A program made the position numbers and the translations under genes. The notes below the pieces were generated by a model. It saw only the letters and a list, made by a program, of their open reading frames with translations. It ran no database searches and was not told the DNA's origin. From Embiotoca jacksoni (lineage: Eukaryota > Chordata > Actinopteri > Embiotocidae), in the NCBI GenBank assembly GCA_022577435.1, contig JAKOON010000007.1, forward strand, positions 22,593,263 to 22,657,262: a stretch of DNA of 64,000 nucleotides, in the 5' to 3' direction. Of this stretch, positions 53,441-64,000 are shown piece after piece (position 1 is the stretch's first letter; every line of letters begins with the position of its first letter).

Positions 53441-54866
53441 ATTTTGGCCCCACGAGCAGAACGTTTGATGCAGAAAGAAGAAATCTTCGAGAACTTGTTA
53501 CTGTTAAAGGGAGAAATATGACTTACTGAGTGTACTTACTTTCACCAAAGAAGAATATTATATCTATTGATTTTTTTTATTGAGGAAATAATTGAAAATC
53601 TATTTTCTCCTACAAAGCTTTTTACCTGTATCTGTAAGCACTGAATCAAAGAGGAAAAAGCCAAGATTTTTCACGGTATGTACTTTCGTTTTCACGTGAC
53701 TGTGTACCCGGAGTTGTAACAGAAACCAATGGTCCTACTCTGGAACGAACTGTGGCGTGCTGGTGTGAGCTCATGCATCCAGATGTCCTGTAACATCACA
53801 TGTCAAGACTTCACACTGACCTGCAACAAACACGTATCAAAGAATGTGCTGAATTCTCACTCAGTGGGAGGTCGGCACACTGCGACAAAGCCACACTGAC
53901 CCACCCTCATTCATTTTCTGTTGGACACACCAAAGCAAATCACTTTCCCTTACAAAACATGTCCTTGTGTTATTGTCACAGACATCAGTGAAAGGAGAAG
54001 ACCAAAAAAAAAAAAAAAATCCTCCTTTCCGCACTCTCTCTCATTTTCTATTCATAATTAACGTGTCTCAGAGGACCCATGCACTGTACTGCCCTATTTC
54101 CATATCCACACACAAAGAGAGCCTTTTTATGCTTTGTTCTGTCTGGAGAAATCACTGCATTTCTCCTTCATAATCGTGTCTCCGCGTCCCCACAGAGTTG
54201 GACCGTTCTCTAATTCAGAATGTGGTCTGATGCTTGAACGGCCTGTTAGCTTCCATTTCCACATCTTATCACTGCATCTGTGTACTCTGACTGGGATCTC
54301 CTTTCAATTTACCGTCACATCAACCGTCTTCCCTTCGTATGTGGGGTCTGAAACGCAATCTAAATAAAACAATACACGCATTATAAAAGCACTCATGTAT
54401 AAATCTGTATGAAGCAGCAGTGTCACTCGGTTTACATAGACTTCTGAGGACTTCAGAGCAGAATAGATAACACGGTCCATACAGCGCTGATGGCACATCT
54501 GATTCTTACTCTCAGCTCAAAGTGTCTCAGTTCCACTCGTATCTCTGTGACACAGATCTGCTGTTTGTCCACCGCAGACCGCTGCAGCCCGTCACACTCA
54601 TCACTTTATCCAACATGCATGTATCAAAGACTGTCACATCTAAACTGATGTAGTTTTCAATGTTTGTTATAGTGGATGAAATGAAACAGAAGACACAACT
54701 TAAGACTTGAGCTGCAGCTTAGTCACTGAAAATAGTTACAATATATGAAATGTAACAAAATGACCGACGTTCATGGCAACACTCTCAGTGGTTGCCCGGG
54801 TAACCGGCTGTTTGTCTATCAGTTCAACCTTGTCTCTGAGATATGATGTCGCTACCATTGACTGTA
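53441..54866. other. No gene recognised
   Basis: Unique-looking sequence with an A17 run near 54003-54019. Confidence 0.5.
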
Positions 54867-55343
54867 TATAAAAGTGGACCTAGCTGTGCAGGAGTGTCTT
54901 CAGCTGCAATACCAGCGAGTGCCACTAGAGGTCGGCTCCAAAAAGCCTCCGGCTCCATAGACTCCCATTCAACTTCTCTCATCAAATCCAAAGTGAATAA
55001 AAAAAGTTCTCTGTATGTCATTCGCAAAATTCACTCTTCTAGATTAGTTTTCTGGAGGTCCATCTGAAAATAATCCCTCATTCATTAGAAAAGAAGATTC
55101 AAGAAGACCTGTTTTTGGGGGCGTGTCTGTTTGATTGACAGGCCTGTGGTGCAGTCAGGTTACAGCTATCGGTGGGCGGGACGTAGTATTGTCAGTTTTC
55201 CAATCAGATCGGTCAGATCCACCGCTGGCTCCTCCCCCAGCTCGTCCAAATATGGTCACTTCCTGCTCCAAACCGCTCCGAACTATCAAGATGGTGACGG
55301 AGAGAATCTGAACTGGAGGATTCATAACGTTCACAAACCAACG
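54867..55343 (-). mobile_element. 511-bp interspersed repeat, copy 3 (inverted)
   Basis: On the minus strand it runs from CGTTGGTTTGTGAACG to CACTTTTATA like the other copies. It shares an unbroken identical block from ATTCACTTTGGATTTGATG to GCTGAAGACACT (about 105 bp). Just before that block (TAGAAGAGTGAATTTTGCG instead of TAAGAAGGAGTGACTTTAG) and after it (CCTGCACAGCTAGGTCCAC) it differs. Beyond the shared end it continues TATACAGTCAATGGTAGCGA, possibly the fuller 3' end of the family. Confidence 0.8.
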
Positions 55344-56707
55344 ATGACGTCACTGATGGATGATGACATCATTGATGGTTGATGATTGGTCTCTACACAG
55401 CTGATCAGATTTCCCAGTTATGTTCAGGTGCAGTGTATTTGCTGGCTGGATTATGTTTATCATTTTATTCCCACATTTAGTCTACAATTAATAAACTGTA
55501 AAATTAGTCAACATACTTATTCTCTATTCAGTATTTTTTTAAACATATTTTCAATGCTCTTTTTCAAATATCCAACTCAGATTTATTTTTCTTTGCAACA
55601 TTTAATTCTGGTCGGGTTTAAAAGAAATTATTTACCTTTGTCTTTTTAATGTTCCCTTCATTGACCCTCCACAGTCCCAGCTGTCACTCAGCTACAGTGT
55701 TGCATAAATTGTGTGACGATAAAATGGTTTGATATTTGATAAAGATATTGATGACACAAGTTTGAGACCACACTGATGCAAATTAAAAATAAACAACAGT
55801 GAGTTTGTGTTGTTCGCATATTATTCTATTAGTGGAATAATGTTGCCTGAAAATTGTAGTATTGGATTATTTGTAGTCAGGTAGATGTTTCCAGGAGTCT
55901 GAACCAAATTCTTTGTTGTTGCACTTCAGATAAACTCATCAAGTCAAATAAAATGTTTAACAAACAAATTTAGCAAATACACGAAGCACACATTCAATAT
56001 AAAGCTGTCTTGTTTTGTTTCTTCAGTATGTTGATGATAGTGTTGTCTGAAGTATGGAGGACCATCAGAGGACCGCCTGCAGTGGAGTGTGACTGCAGCT
56101 ACGTACACGCCTTCATCCCGTCTCCTCATTGATTTTTCCCGGAGCTCCGTCCCAGCAGACCGTGCATGTGTTCCATTATTGAACATATGGTTCCTCACTG
56201 TATAGACGGCTCCATGAAGGACGCAGCCGACAGCAAACAAAGAGGCCTCCTCAAAATGTGTTTGACACAAAATGAATGTCAACTTGAAGTCCAAATTAAA
56301 TCTCTTCAATTTCACCTGAATCAAAATCCCAATTAATGCAACATCAGACTGCAGAACAAGAGAAGGAACATGTTTCAAACACCTGCATGAATTATTAGTG
56401 TGGATGTGTGTGAATATCAACGATTCACCACAGATTGATTTTCTTTTTCTGTGTGAAGAAAAGAGAAAACACAAGTAAAGACGTTAAATCTGAATGTCTC
56501 AGTGAAAATCAATATTCTACGGGAAAAGATATGACAGTGGGAAGAGGCACGGGAGCTCAAAGGATGATGGGAGAGGAAAGCAGGAATGAGGTTAATAGAG
56601 GAGGAAGTGAAGAGGGAGCGAGAGGGGATGCTTCAATCTATAAACTAAAACTTCATCTCGCTTCCTTCTCCATGTCCTCTTTCATTATGCACACTTTTCC
56701 CTCCAGA
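55344..56707. other. No gene recognised
   Basis: AT-rich unique-looking sequence. A 176-codon minus frame (55944-56474) has no recognisable motif. Confidence 0.5.
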
Positions 56708-56827
<120 letters not shown>

Positions 56828-56924
56828 TCATAAAATGTAGCAGCTGTGTAAAATGTCAGGCTGGCCTTTTCTCAGATATACAGTTTGAACCAATCCAAAT
56901 GTTACCCTTTCCTCCCTTCCACAG

Positions 56925-57203
56925 GAAGAAAAGAGGAGGACGAGGACGAGGAGAGCGAGGATTTACATGACATGAGGGATGGAGGGGACCAGGGGGGTGG
57001 CGGTGGGCGGACGGGGGGCACGGGAGCGGTGGGCAGTGGAGGACTCCCGGGAATACGAGGAGGGAAAGAGAGACATCGTGAAGATACAGAGACGGTCTGA
57101 GGAGGACATGCTGTGTTCCAGAAGACAGACTTCCCTCAGTACACTAACACATAGTGCTCTTCCATATGAGGACTCCTACTGGAGAGTACAGGAACTTTAA
57201 CAG
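56925..57203 (+). other. Weak terminal-exon candidate, acidic then Gly-rich
   Basis: TTACCCTTTCCTCCCTTCCACAG is a good-looking branch/pyrimidine/AG acceptor. One frame then reads RKEEDEDEESEDLHDMRDGG, a Gly-rich stretch and a stop after REDTETV. Another frame over the second half reads RERWAVEDSREYEEGKRD and later SEEDMLCSRRQTS, stopping at 57200. Two protein-like frames in one GC-rich, G-run-rich block may mean an indel within an exon, or only purine-rich DNA that avoids stops. No family was recognised. Confidence 0.25.
56984..57034 (+). other. G-quadruplex-forming motif
   Basis: At least six runs of three to six G with short loops lie on the plus strand, inside the exon-like block. Confidence 0.7.
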
Positions 57204-57261
57204 AGTAGTGTTGTTTCAGATCACACTGACAGGACATAAGAATATCACATATAAGAAATAA

Positions 57262-57830
57262 GAAGGATAACATCTGGAACAAAAGAATGACATCTGGAAA
57301 AAAAAAAAAAAGCACAACATCTGCAACACAAGAACAACATCTGGAACACAAGAACAACATCTGGAACAAAAGTACAACATCTGGAAGACTAGTACAAGAT
57401 CTGGAACATGAGCACAGAATCTGGAACAAAAGAACAACATCTGGAACACAAGTACAACATCTGAAACACAAGAAAAACATCTGGAACACAAGTACAACAT
57501 CTGGAAAACAAGAATAACAAACTGAATACAATAATAACATCTGTAACGCAAGTACAACTTCTGTAAAACAAGAACAAAATCTAAAAAAAAATGGTAACAT
57601 CTGGAACAAAAGAACAAGATCTTAAACAGAAGTACAACATCTGAAACACAAGTACAACATCTGGAAAACAAGCAAAACATCTGGAAAAAAAGGAATAACA
57701 TCTGGAACAAAAGAATGACATCTGGAAAACAAGCACAACATCTGGAACACAAGAACAACATCTGGAACACAAGAACAACATCTAGAACACTGGAACAACA
57801 TCTGGAAAAAAGTACAACATTTGGAACAAG
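57262..57830. repeat. 20-bp minisatellite (AACATCTGGAACACAAGAAC)
   Basis: About 28 units with an exact 20-bp spacing over most of the array and many substitutions (ACAAGA, AAAAGT, ACTAGT). Sixty bases make 20 codons, so minus-strand frames of 66-184 codons rich in Cys, Phe, Leu and Val stay open in all three registers. They are by-products. Confidence 0.95.
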
Positions 57831-58309
57831 GAGGAGGAAGATTTCACTTCAGAGTAAAATAAAAGACCAAACAACAGCTCTGAAAATGCAACGCTGTGCC
57901 TAAAATATTTTCAAAATAGTGTAAATAAAAACAACCAAAACTTGAAAGCATTTTCATCCCAGAATATCTCTTCTACAAACATAACGATCATCTGTGAACC
58001 CCGTGTGGCAGTTTAATGAACAGCAGCTCCCCTGCGGGGCGGGGAGGGGGGGGGGGGTCCACTCACTGTGGACATTCAGTCACATTCACTCATTAGCTCT
58101 GCGATGGAGATGTCTCTGCATATTCTCTGGCTCACAATCATTCAGAGGTCAGAGGTCAGCAGACTGAAGGCTCCTTCCTGTCGCTTCTCCCTTCGCAGCA
58201 TCTCTAATGATGAGCAGGTGATTTTTAAGTGAAGAGGAAGCTTTTAGCCACTTACTATTGTTAGTCTCTGAGCTGTATTTTTATAATGCAACTTCAACAA
58301 CAACTAGGT
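57831..58309. other. No gene recognised; G-rich run
   Basis: Unique sequence with G-runs of 4, 4 and 12 at 58036-58058 that could form a G-quadruplex. Confidence 0.55.
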
Positions 58310-58974
58310 CTTAGTTGCATCCAGTGTGTGAAAAAAATCTTTCTAAAATGGAGTACACACAAGAGGAGAGAACACATCAGTCCAGTTCTGGCTGCTCTGC
58401 ACGGTTTACCTGCAACACACAGGACTGACTTTAAGCTCCGCCTCCTCACATACGAAGCTCTTGATGGGCTCCGACCGAGTTAAATCTCTAACTCTCTGGT
58501 GAACTATGAGCCTTCAAGAACACTGAGATCATCTGCTGCTGGTTTATCGGACGTTCAGCAGCAGAAAGAAAACTGGGGATTCAGCTTCTGTCAGTTCTGC
58601 TCCAAATCTGTGGAACAAACTAGCTGTTAGATATCAGGGAAGCTGCTCAGTTAATACTTTCAAAATAAAGATAAAAACATACCTCTTTACATCAGCCTTT
58701 AACTAGTTAATCTTGAGGCTCTCCTAAACTTTGAACTACCACACACTTAAAATTGCATATTGCTTTATTTTATATTTTAACTCTATTTTTTTTATTTTAA
58801 TGTTTTAATTCCATCTGCATTTTATTTATTTTCTATATTTTTAAATGTTCCTTTATATCTGTATTTATGTGAAACACTGCCTGCAATTTTTTTTTGCTGT
58901 GAGGCACTTTGAGCTGCATTTCTTGTATGAAAAGTGTGTGACAAATGAAGTAATTTATTATTATCAATATTATC
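58310..58974 (+). pseudogene. LINE ORF2 C-terminal end with 3' UTR and TTA tail
   Basis: The frame from 58286 reads REHISPVLAALHGLP then DFKLRLLTYEALDGLRPS and a stop. Later, in shifted frames, come YEPSRTLRSSAAG and RKKTGDSASVSSAPNLWN. This is the conserved closing segment of fish non-LTR retrotransposon ORF2 proteins (H-x-PVLxxLHWLP, then LLTYKALNG, then SRTLRSS, then LWNSLP). A 3' UTR with TGAGGCACTTTGAGCTGCAT follows, and the copy ends in TTATTATTATCAATATTAT, the microsatellite-like tail expected of such LINEs. It is 5'-truncated and frameshifted, hence inactive. Confidence 0.85.
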
Positions 58975-61049
58975 TACCAATGAACTTGAAAAACTGCATA
59001 AACAGCTCTCTGCAAATGCTGTGAAGAACTGCTGTAAAGTGAGGATGCCTTCAAAAATAATAAAATCTTTTATTTATCACTGAACATCATATGGATGAAC
59101 TCTAGATAATGTATGTATGTGTGAGTTGGAGTGTTTCCAACGTGTCATTTGTCAGTTGTTCCTTGTGGAGGTGATGAAGACCTGCAGTTAAACACTCATG
59201 TTGTACTGAATGATGGTGAAAGCAGAAAGACCCGAAATATGTCAGACAAAAATACTGAAATTAAAAAGTTTGCCTCATTTTTTTCAAGCATACAATCATC
59301 AGATTTATTTGTCCTCCAACTGTTCTTACTGTATTTAAAATTATATAAAACAAACTTGTGTCTTTATAAGCACAAAGCACTTTGAACAAGCCATTGCATG
59401 CAAACAACCGCACACAAATGAAGGTGGCTGGTGGTTTTCCGGGCTTCGTGCGTAAACACAAAGTATTTGCATTGGGTCACGGGTCAGTGGGGGGTGGTTT
59501 GTTTTTTTGAGGAGGGGGAGGGGTTATTTGACTGAACATTCACCCTCCTCCAGAGCTGAGGAGCAGTCATGCAGTGGGGACATCTCTACTGTCTGATACA
59601 AAGACATCACAGAGCAAGTCACAAAGATGTTTTCAGGATTGAGTCCCTCCATCTTTGCAGAATCAAAAGCGTCCCGTCCACTTGAACTCACTCACTCGCT
59701 TCCTCTGGAGCTTCCAACTGCATCACTCTGCTCACAGTAAATTATTATAATCTGTTTTGTGGCTTGTCAAAATAAGTGTTTCTTTAAAGGGCCTTCACAC
59801 CAATTTATACACATCAAGAACAGGTGCTCAGTCCGTCTGAGCACCACATAGAAACACAACCCTGAAGATGTCACAATGATGTCACTAACTGCTGAAACCT
59901 AAAGATTATACATGTTGAACACAAAGCATTTGGTACAAACTGGATGCATGTGGTTAATTAATGTCGTTAGCTGTGTTTAGGGGGGTTTAAAATCTACAGA
60001 AGTAAACCCTTTCGGAAATGTAGGATCCAGGAGTTTAAAGAAGATGGAAGAGCATAGGGACATTAGAAATATTGCTCCCACATTTCATTGTGTTATAGAA
60101 GCTGGGGATATTTTTCAGACTGGGCCAAAGTGATGGATCACCTGATTGATCCCCACTGCGATCATTAGATCCATTTAGCTGGCTAAAAACAAGATGTCAC
60201 AATCTTGTTTTCTTGCCCTGCTTCGTTGAAAAATTATATTAGTTCAATGACTTAAAATATTGAATTCTATTAGAGTGAATCGTCATTCGATGCTGCAGCC
60301 GTGCTGCTTGGAAACAAAGGGCGTCCTTGGTCTCAGCAACAGATTACCCATCAACAGGTCACCTTCCTCAAAAACCAGATAAAAAAAATGAACAAAAAAA
60401 ATAATCTGAGACAATTTCTGAAGACCTGCACCACTGATTGTGTGTTTGTTTCTGTGTGTGTATATTCAGCTGGGAGGCAGGCCAGTCCGTACACAAAGTG
60501 TTTTCTGCCACACTCACCACACAGGTTAAATGGATCTAATAAATCATAACTAAAAGGAATGAATTGGGTGTGTTTTTTTCACGGGGCTTTTGTCTGGTTT
60601 ATTTAGGAGTATGAAGTGGAGATAAGGAAGCCATCAGTCTCTCTATCCCTCCTGCACAGCTCAATTTGTTGGCAGTGAAAGAGAAAAATAGGATGGTGGG
60701 GAAAGAAAGAGGAGCAGCGAGACGAGTGGATAGGGAGGTTTTTTTTCTGTCTCTGCTTTTCTTTTTACCTTTCTGTGTCTCTGAAGCTCCCCTTATATTT
60801 CTTCATCCATTGACTTTCTTCTTTCCCCTCTGACGTTCCTCCTCTCTTCCCTTCCTTTCTTAAAGCAGTTCATGCTTCAACTCAGAAGAGTGTGACTTTA
60901 ACCGGCCAGAGAGGTCAAACAAAACTAAAGAGATAATCTACAGTTTTGTTTTCAAGAAGAGGGCTGATAATTGTTCTCCACTTAGTTCTCAAGCATCTAA
61001 TTAAAAGACCATCCACATATTTTAATTAGGAGTCACTTTCTGGACAGCA
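58975..61049. other. No gene recognised
   Basis: Unique-looking sequence with a G-rich patch near 59486-59525. Short ORFs have no motif. Confidence 0.5.
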
Positions 61050-61165
61050 TCTGCTTTGCTCACAATACTGAGAGAAACACAATAATTCAACAATTCCCAT
61101 ATATGAAAGCATTGGTTGCGATTTGGAGGATAAACTCCCATTTAACAGGAAGAAACCTCTGAAAA
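61050..61165 (-). mobile_element. Retroelement 3' region, diverged minus copy
   Basis: Contains GAGAAACACAATAATTCAAC, AATTCCCATATATGAAAGC and TTTAACAGGAAGAAACCTCT in the order of the family seen at 62875. The tail and promoter-proximal parts are missing. Confidence 0.6.
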
Positions 61166-61549
61166 TCCACCAATGAAGGACTGAATTCAAACTTAATACA
61201 ACATTATCCTGCATTTCACCAGCTGCAGTCCTCCACCATGGACCAGGAGACCGTTCGGCCCTCTTCTCTGCACTCCAGTGTTGGAAATGTGATGGTGACA
61301 CAGGTCAGAGATTTGAATTGGCTTCTATCTTTTACAATTTAAAAGGTGTTCATGGAGAAGTTATGGTTCATGAGCACAAATACCACTGCCGGTCCGAATA
61401 TTTATGATAAAGTCGATGTATAAAGCACGTCATTTGAAGTGAAATTATTATTTGTTTAATGATGACTCTCACATTTAATAACTTCAATCTGACTTCAATT
61501 CATCACCTCACAATTTGCTTGGCATCTCTTATGCCTCGTTTTGATTGTC
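61166..61549. other. No gene recognised
   Basis: Short unique stretch between two repeats. Confidence 0.5.
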
Positions 61550-61991
61550 GGTGACATCAGAGGTCTTTTGGAAACGATGTGCTGTGAACAGATATAAGAG
61601 TTGTTTGGCAACAGTAACTGCAGATATATTTAGCTTTTCAGGAGAAAAACTCTGAATCAACAGTGAAGCATTGTGGTGGAAATGTTACGGCTTCAGGTTG
61701 CTTTGCTGCCTCGCAAACAGAGTATTTTGCAGCAATTGATTCAACTGTGTGTCGTATCAGAGTGCTTAAAGATAATGTTTATTGTCATGAAGTCTGAAGG
61801 GTGGAACTGAACCAGAAGTGGATCTTTTAACAGGATAATTATACCAAGCACATATGTTTGTGAAGTAAATGATTGGAAAAGCAAATTTTGCCTGTTGTTG
61901 TTTAAGTTATTAACGCAATTTAAAAGTGTTTGCTCGTCCATATTTGTCTTAAAAGGAGATGAGATGTACTTACTTTTTCTCGACTGTATGA
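61550..61991 (+). pseudogene. Tc1/mariner transposase fossil
   Basis: From 61660 a frame reads TVKHCGGNVTASGCFAAS before a stop at 61795-61797. This matches the VKHGGGSVMVWGCFSA block of Tc1 transposases. Just before it, ACAGATATAAGAGTTGTTTG keeps the trace of the WTDExxxLFG region. After it, CAGGATAATTATACCAAGCA reads QDNYTK, equivalent to the QQDNDPKH block with the second catalytic aspartate. The last bases, TACTTACTTTTTCTCGACTGTA, look like a Tc1-type terminal end. The N-terminal DNA-binding domain and the left end are gone. The sequence is less like the 40.6-kb fossil than expected for two copies of one subfamily. Confidence 0.8.
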
Positions 61992-62874
61992 TATGTACAA
62001 CACTGATGATTACTCCTAAAGTTGAGTTGTGAAAGTTGCCATGTTTTCACGCAGCCGACACCTTTTTCTCCATTGATCCCGTCAGATTTGCACTCTTCTC
62101 TGTAACAAAGAGACAAAACACTTCAGCAGGAGTTGACTTTTTGCTGCTGTCAGATACGCTGCTCTTCATCAGCTGCATTCAGCCGAGGCTCTTATCTTAC
62201 TCACCCTGACATTACTTATTGTTTATGACTTTAATTGCATTTCTTCCTCCTGAAATCTCCAAAACTGAAATTCTTGGAATGACTGACAGTAACTGAATAA
62301 AGTGCATCAAGGCAACTCCCAGCCTGACGTTATCAGTCCCTCCTCTCTGCTCAGCAACAACAACACAAAATATCATGTTAGCGTCCCCATTTGGGGACTT
62401 TTCTGACAGTTCAGTTGACTGATGGAGCCTGAAAACTACATGAATACCATTTTCAAACTTGTCATCTGGGGAAAAAGGGATGATTGGCTGACATCCCTGT
62501 CAGATGGGGAGTACTCTTTTTATTAATGCCAATAATTTGCATGTTTATCATCCATTATATACCAAAGATAAAGTTGTCAAAAGCGACAGATTTACTGTGG
62601 AAAAGTAAAGGGTCTGCTCCATTGTGAAAACACCATCCAGGTAAAACATCTTACTTGAGGTGCTGCTCACATTCTGCTGGCAATACAACAGTGATGAGAA
62701 CATTCACTTATATCCGTCTGTGAGTCGAACATTTTCAGGATCCTGCAGAGTTCAGGTTCACAGCTGGCCAACCAGACAAGGGAGAAGAACGCACACACTG
62801 ACTCTGGGTTTGGAGTCACGCTCCTATCTGTCAACAAGTTTTGCTTAAGGTTGAATACTTTGGTTATATTTATA
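61992..62874. other. No gene recognised
   Basis: Unique-looking sequence. No motif was found. Confidence 0.5.
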
Positions 62875-63115
62875 ATTAATTCAATTCAATTTTATTTTAT
62901 TTATATAGCGCCAAATCACAACACAAGTTATTTAGTGGCACCTAACACATTAAAGTCCTTACAGCAGAACTTTACAATATTATACAGAGAAACCAACAAT
63001 TCAACAATTCAACAATTCCCACATAATCCAGGAGGGAAAACAACTCCTCTTTACGGGAGAAAAACCTCCAACAGAGGGAAGAAAAACTCCTTTTAACAGG
63101 AAGAAACCTCTGACA
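62875..63115 (-). mobile_element. Retroelement 3' end, minus copy, merging into a minisatellite
   Basis: Starts with the tail word ATTCAATTCAATTTTATTTT. It continues through TATAGCGCCAAATCACAAC, CACATTAAAGTCCTTACAG, the ACAATTCAACAATTCCCAC block and AACAGGAAGAAACCTCTGAC. Then, without a break, it enters AGAACCAGGATCAGAGGTGG, which becomes the repeat unit of the following array. Confidence 0.85.
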
Positions 63116-64000
63116 GAACCAGGATCAGAGGTGGCGGAGCATCTGTTAACAGAACCAGGATCAGAGGTGGGAGGAGCATCTGTTAACAGAACCAGGATCA
63201 GAGGTGGGAGGAGCATCTGTTAACAGAACCAGGATCAGAGTGGGGCGGAGCATCTGTTAACAGAACCAGGATCGGAGGTGGGCGGAGCATCTGTTAACAG
63301 AACCAGGATCAGAGGTGGGCGGAGCATCTGTTAACAGAACCAGGATCGGAGGTGGGCGGAGCATCTGTTAACAGAACCAGGATCAGAGGTGGGCGGAGCA
63401 TCTGTTAACAGAACCAGGATCAGAGTGGGGCGGAGCATCTGTTAACAGAACCAGACTCAGAGGTGGGCGGAGCATCTGTTAACAGAACCAGGATCGGAGG
63501 TGGGCGGAGCATCTGTTAACAGAACCAGGATCGGAGGTGGGCGGAGCTTCTGTTAACAGAACCAGGATCAGAGGTGGGAGGAGCATCTGTTAACAGAACC
63601 AGGATCGGAGGTGGGCGGAGCTTCTGTTAACAGAACCAGGATCAGAGGTGGGCGGAGCATCTGTTAATAGAACCAGGATCGGAGGTGGGCGGAGCATCTG
63701 TTAACAGAACCAGGATCAGAGGTGGGCGGAGCATCTGTTAACAGAACCAGGATCAGAGTGGGGCGGAGCATCTGTTAACAGAACCAGACTCAGAGGTGGG
63801 CGGAGCATCTGTTAACAGAACCAGACTCAGAGGTGGGCGGAGCATCTGTTAACAGAACCAGGATCGGAGGTGGGCGGAGCTTCTGTTAACAGAACCAGGA
63901 TCAGAGTGGGGCAGAGCATCTGTTAACAGAACCAGGATCAGAGGTGGGAGGAGCATCTGTTAACAGAACCAGGATCAGAGTGGGGCGGAGCATCTGTTAA
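63116..64000. repeat. 37-bp minisatellite, at least 23 units, continues past the window
   Basis: The unit starts with AACCAGGATCAGAGGTGGGC and ends in GGAGCATCTGTTAACAG (37 bp). Variants are CGGAGG for CAGAGG, CAGAGTGGGG, GGGAGGAGC, GACTCAGAGG and GAGCTTCTG. The order of variants suggests multi-unit duplications. The array reaches the last base of the window, so its full length is unknown. Confidence 0.95.

Noticed and set aside
57136..57781. Minus-strand Cys-rich frames resembling a membrane protein
   Set aside because: Produced by the 20-bp minisatellite in all three registers.
63116..64000. CRISPR-like array
   Set aside because: Units are contiguous 37-bp tandem repeats without unique spacers, in a eukaryotic retroelement context.

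Overview
The window looks like a stretch of teleost (probably percomorph) nuclear DNA. It is AT-rich, full of long (CA)n/(TG)n tracts, and its recognisable protein and repeat fossils are kinds that are widespread in fish: Tc1/mariner, a GIY-YIG reverse transcriptase of the Penelope-like kind, LINE ORF2 tails, a tRNA-derived SINE and short terminal-inverted-repeat elements. There is no bacterial-style gene density, no operon, no rRNA or tRNA gene and no CRISPR array. I found no complete protein-coding gene; the window is best read as intergenic or intronic. Assignment to fish rests on family recognition from memory, not on a search.

Layout. 1-5.2 kb is mostly unique sequence with the first copy of a 511-bp interspersed repeat (3630-4140). 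5.2-7.2 kb holds a probable DNA transposon, a C34 tract and a 1-kb CAGACAGG satellite with a 40-bp higher-order period. 9.3-9.9 kb is a minus-strand LINE ORF2 fossil. 11.6-16.3 kb carries four unrelated interspersed repeats and a long CA tract. 18.0-20.7 kb holds an ACATGTG-rich repeat in two inverted copies, one of them split by other repeat sequence. 22.15-23.05 kb holds two GC-rich minisatellites. 24.3 kb is the second copy of the 511-bp repeat. 26.6-30.2 kb has SINE pieces and an LTR-like fragment. 33-39.9 kb is mostly unique, with simple repeats and one possible enhancer-like stretch. 40.6-43.7 kb has a dead Tc1-like transposase and a dead GIY-YIG reverse transcriptase, both minus strand. 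44.5-56.8 kb has several very long CA tracts and the third, inverted copy of the 511-bp repeat (54867-55343). 57.3-57.8 kb is a 20-bp minisatellite, 58.3-59.0 kb a LINE 3' end, 61.55-62.0 kb a second Tc1-like fossil, and 62.9-64.0 kb a retroelement tail that has expanded into a 37-bp minisatellite running off the end of the window.

A few stretches look weakly exon-like (50.9-51.6 kb and 56.9-57.2 kb, plus strand) or enhancer-like (17.6, 35.4 and 37.4 kb). They are reported with low confidence because comparison with another fish genome or with RNA data would be needed. The best-supported curiosities are the three-copy repeat with an invariant core, the minisatellite apparently born inside a retroelement, and the 31-bp minisatellite whose middle units are identical while its edge units are not.
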